A stretch of DNA of 27,259 bases, from contig RPFO01000734.1 of NCBI GenBank assembly GCA_009746045.1, positions 1-27,259 on the forward strand, read 5' to 3'. The notes below the pieces were generated by a model that was not told the origin of the DNA, did not search any database, and was given only the letters and a program-made list of their open reading frames with translations. This stretch comes from Mesostigma viride (Eukaryota; Streptophyta; Mesostigmatophyceae; Mesostigmatales; Mesostigmataceae). The first letter of the stretch is position 1, and each line of letters opens with the position of its first letter. Below are positions 25,599-27,259 of the stretch, piece by piece. The position numbers and the translations under genes were made by a program.

Positions 25599-27143
25599 CT
25601 GCGCTCGCGGCGGAACCCGGTTTGCCCGCCGAGGTGCAAGAGGCTCGCGCCGAGTTTTTCCGCGGGCTGTTCAGCGAGGTCGGGGGCTTGCATTCCGGCC
25701 GGGAGCAGCAACGTCGTTCGCGCCGGGAGGCCAGGGCTGCGGATGGCGAGCAAGGGGAGGCGGCGGCGCCAGCTCGTCGCGCGACGGACGAGGCGGCGCG
25801 TCCGGCGCCCTCCAGCGGGCGCGGAAGCGAGCCGACCGCGCCGGCGCCCGCGCCGCTGGGCTCTTTGTTCCCGGCCGGCGGCCACAGCGGTAGTTCCAAG
25901 TGTTCGTGCCGCGCGTGTTTCACGTTCGAGGAGCTCATGTTGAAGTACGAGACGCTCATGCTGGTCGCCAACGAGCAGACTCCAAATGGGGAGGACAACA
26001 GTTGCCCTGTGGACAGCGTGCTGGGACTCGGTCTCATTATGCTGATCCTCACGCAGCGGGCCGGGCGGTCAGGACTGCAGGCGCTTCGCTGCAACCCACG
26101 CGAGGGGCACGGCGAGCACTGCAAGATCGGGCTTGCGCTGCTGCGCTACTACATCGCGACCGCGGAGGGCAACCAGCGCGATATGGACCGCTTCCGCGAG
26201 TGGGTGCGCAGGCTGCTCGACGAAAGGTATGGACGAAAGCGCGGCGCTTTTGCCGAGGCGATTGACAACCTGACCACGGTGCTGCAGCACTTTGACGACT
26301 GCGACCTATTCCATGGCGGGCGCGCGTGCGTGCGCGAGTTCCGGCAGGATCTCGGCAAGGTGCCCCTGCCCATCCTGCTGACCGACTGCCCCGAGGAGTG
26401 GGACGTCAAGACGCGCATGATGGCCAAGTGCAGGGAGGCCTTCTGTTTCGAGCGGTGCAGGAATTGCGAGCGAGATGAATGCGACAAGGAGGAGCAGGTT
26501 TTCAAGCGCGAGCCGCGGTTTATCGTGTACGGGGAGTCGGGGATGGTCCAGACCGCCGCGCCAAGGATTCCCGAGACGTTGGTCATGGACGTGCTCATCG
26601 GGGACGAGCGCCGGGAGGCGCGTGTGACCGCGTGGCTCAGCTGCATGCTGCTGCACTATGGCGGAGACCACTTCGTGGTCCTGCGACGCACGCGCCCGTC
26701 CTCGGTCTGGGAGAGGTCGACGCGCATCGCAAGCGTGCCAAGGTTCGGCGGTGCCAGGACCCGGACTTGGGTGAGGTGGCGACGATCGCCATCGCCAGCT
26801 GCTACTGTGTCAGCGACGTCCTGCCGCTGCCGCTACCGATGCCGCTGCCGATACCGGCGCGCGTCGCTTCGTCGGCCAGGACGCCCGCGCGGTCCGGCTG
26901 TCGAGCAAACGTCACAGCCGGTCGGAACGCGCGTATGCGTGGTCGACCGGACGACGGGATGATGCCATGATGCGGGGGGAAGAAGCGTCGCCCATGGACC
27001 TGTCCTACGAGACAGTCGAGCGCGAGGCGGGACCATCGGGCGAGGCGCGGTCCGCCGTCGCGCAGGAGGAGGAGTTGCTGCGCAGCACCGTGTCAAAATG
27101 TAAGACAGGTGGCAGGCTTAAAGATCGAATAATGCTTTACTGA
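25576..27143 (+). pseudogene. Second papain-like/USP-like module of the same gene (frame breaks)
   Basis: The frame continues AEDEDIAALAAEPGLPAEVQ, a Pro/Ala/Arg linker, then CSCRACFTFEELMLKYETLM. A likely Cys box is EDNSCPVDSVLGLGL (Cys at 26003-26005), comparable to NSC-x2-D-S-x-L in CYLD/USP-type peptidases. A Cys cluster CFERCRNCERDEC follows, then a His box HYGGDHFVVLRR (His at 26669-26671). At CCC 26695-26697 one missing base leads to VLGLGEVDAHRKRAKVRRC. A later step, perhaps near 26856, leads to ARRFVGQDARAVRL and MDLSYETVEREAGPSGEARS, ending at TGA 27141-27143. Unlike the first module it keeps a candidate catalytic Cys and His. Biochemical activity is not shown; other papain-fold peptidases remain possible. 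Confidence 0.45.
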
Positions 27144-27259
27144 TTTTATATATTGACTTTGAGTCGGCGTACAAACGGGTAGCCATGACAATTGCAGGGG
27201 CAACATTAAGTGGAAAAACACACTGTCGCAGTATCCGTCGATCTGGAAATAATCTACGG
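27144..27259. other. Right edge, nothing recognised
   Basis: The composition turns AT-rich right after the stop codon (TTTTATATATTG), consistent with a 3' untranslated or intergenic region. No element or gene is visible. Confidence 0.5.

Noticed and set aside
25090-26124. 344-codon minus-strand Arg/Pro/Ser-rich frame
   Set aside because: High GC removes stops on the opposite strand. The plus-strand frames carry the Cys and His box patterns, this one none.

Overview
The window looks like nuclear DNA of a GC-rich eukaryotic microbe. A protist or alga fits best, but nothing here fixes the species. Most of it is three nested or adjacent retrotransposons, so bacterial features such as operons, Shine-Dalgarno sites and intrinsic terminators are not expected and none were seen.

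Layout: (1) 1-499, flank with no recognisable gene. (2) 500-6007, minus strand: a DIRS-type tyrosine-recombinase retrotransposon with the split direct repeats of PAT/Ngaro/Kangaroo-like elements (A1-ORFs-B1-A2-B2), a gag, and a pol carrying RT, RNase H and tyrosine recombinase. An NPGP (2A-like) motif lies between RNase H and the recombinase. (3) 6008-6977, flank with weak signs of coding sequence. (4) 6978-15472, plus strand: LTR element 1, copia-like, with 457/458-bp LTRs and target duplication CTGAC. (5) 15473-17077, host coding DNA: a piece that reads in frame with the left flank of element 1, a possible small gene, and the 5' half of a larger gene. (6) 17078-25095, plus strand: LTR element 2, a distant relative of element 1, with 696-bp LTRs and target duplication CGGGC. 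(7) 25101-27143, the rest of the larger host gene, which resembles two tandem papain-like/USP-like deubiquitinase modules. (8) 27144-27259, nothing recognised.

Both LTR elements share unusual traits. The domain order is Gag-integrase-protease-RT-RNase H, with protease after integrase. The integrase has D-x29-E spacing, the protease has DTQA or DTNA instead of DT/SGA, the RT has HGDD instead of YxDD, and the LTR ends are AGTT...AACT rather than TG...CA. Element 1 also carries at least nine sense-strand stem-loops with different stems but the same GCAGGT loop. They lie in the LTR, the N-terminal gag region and the 3' untranslated region.

Almost every reading-frame break in all three elements and in the host gene goes in the same direction (one base missing) and falls at a short homopolymer. 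With the near-identical terminal repeats, this suggests consensus errors in young, perhaps intact elements rather than decay. Coding calls below therefore describe broken frames as they stand and say where they appear to continue.
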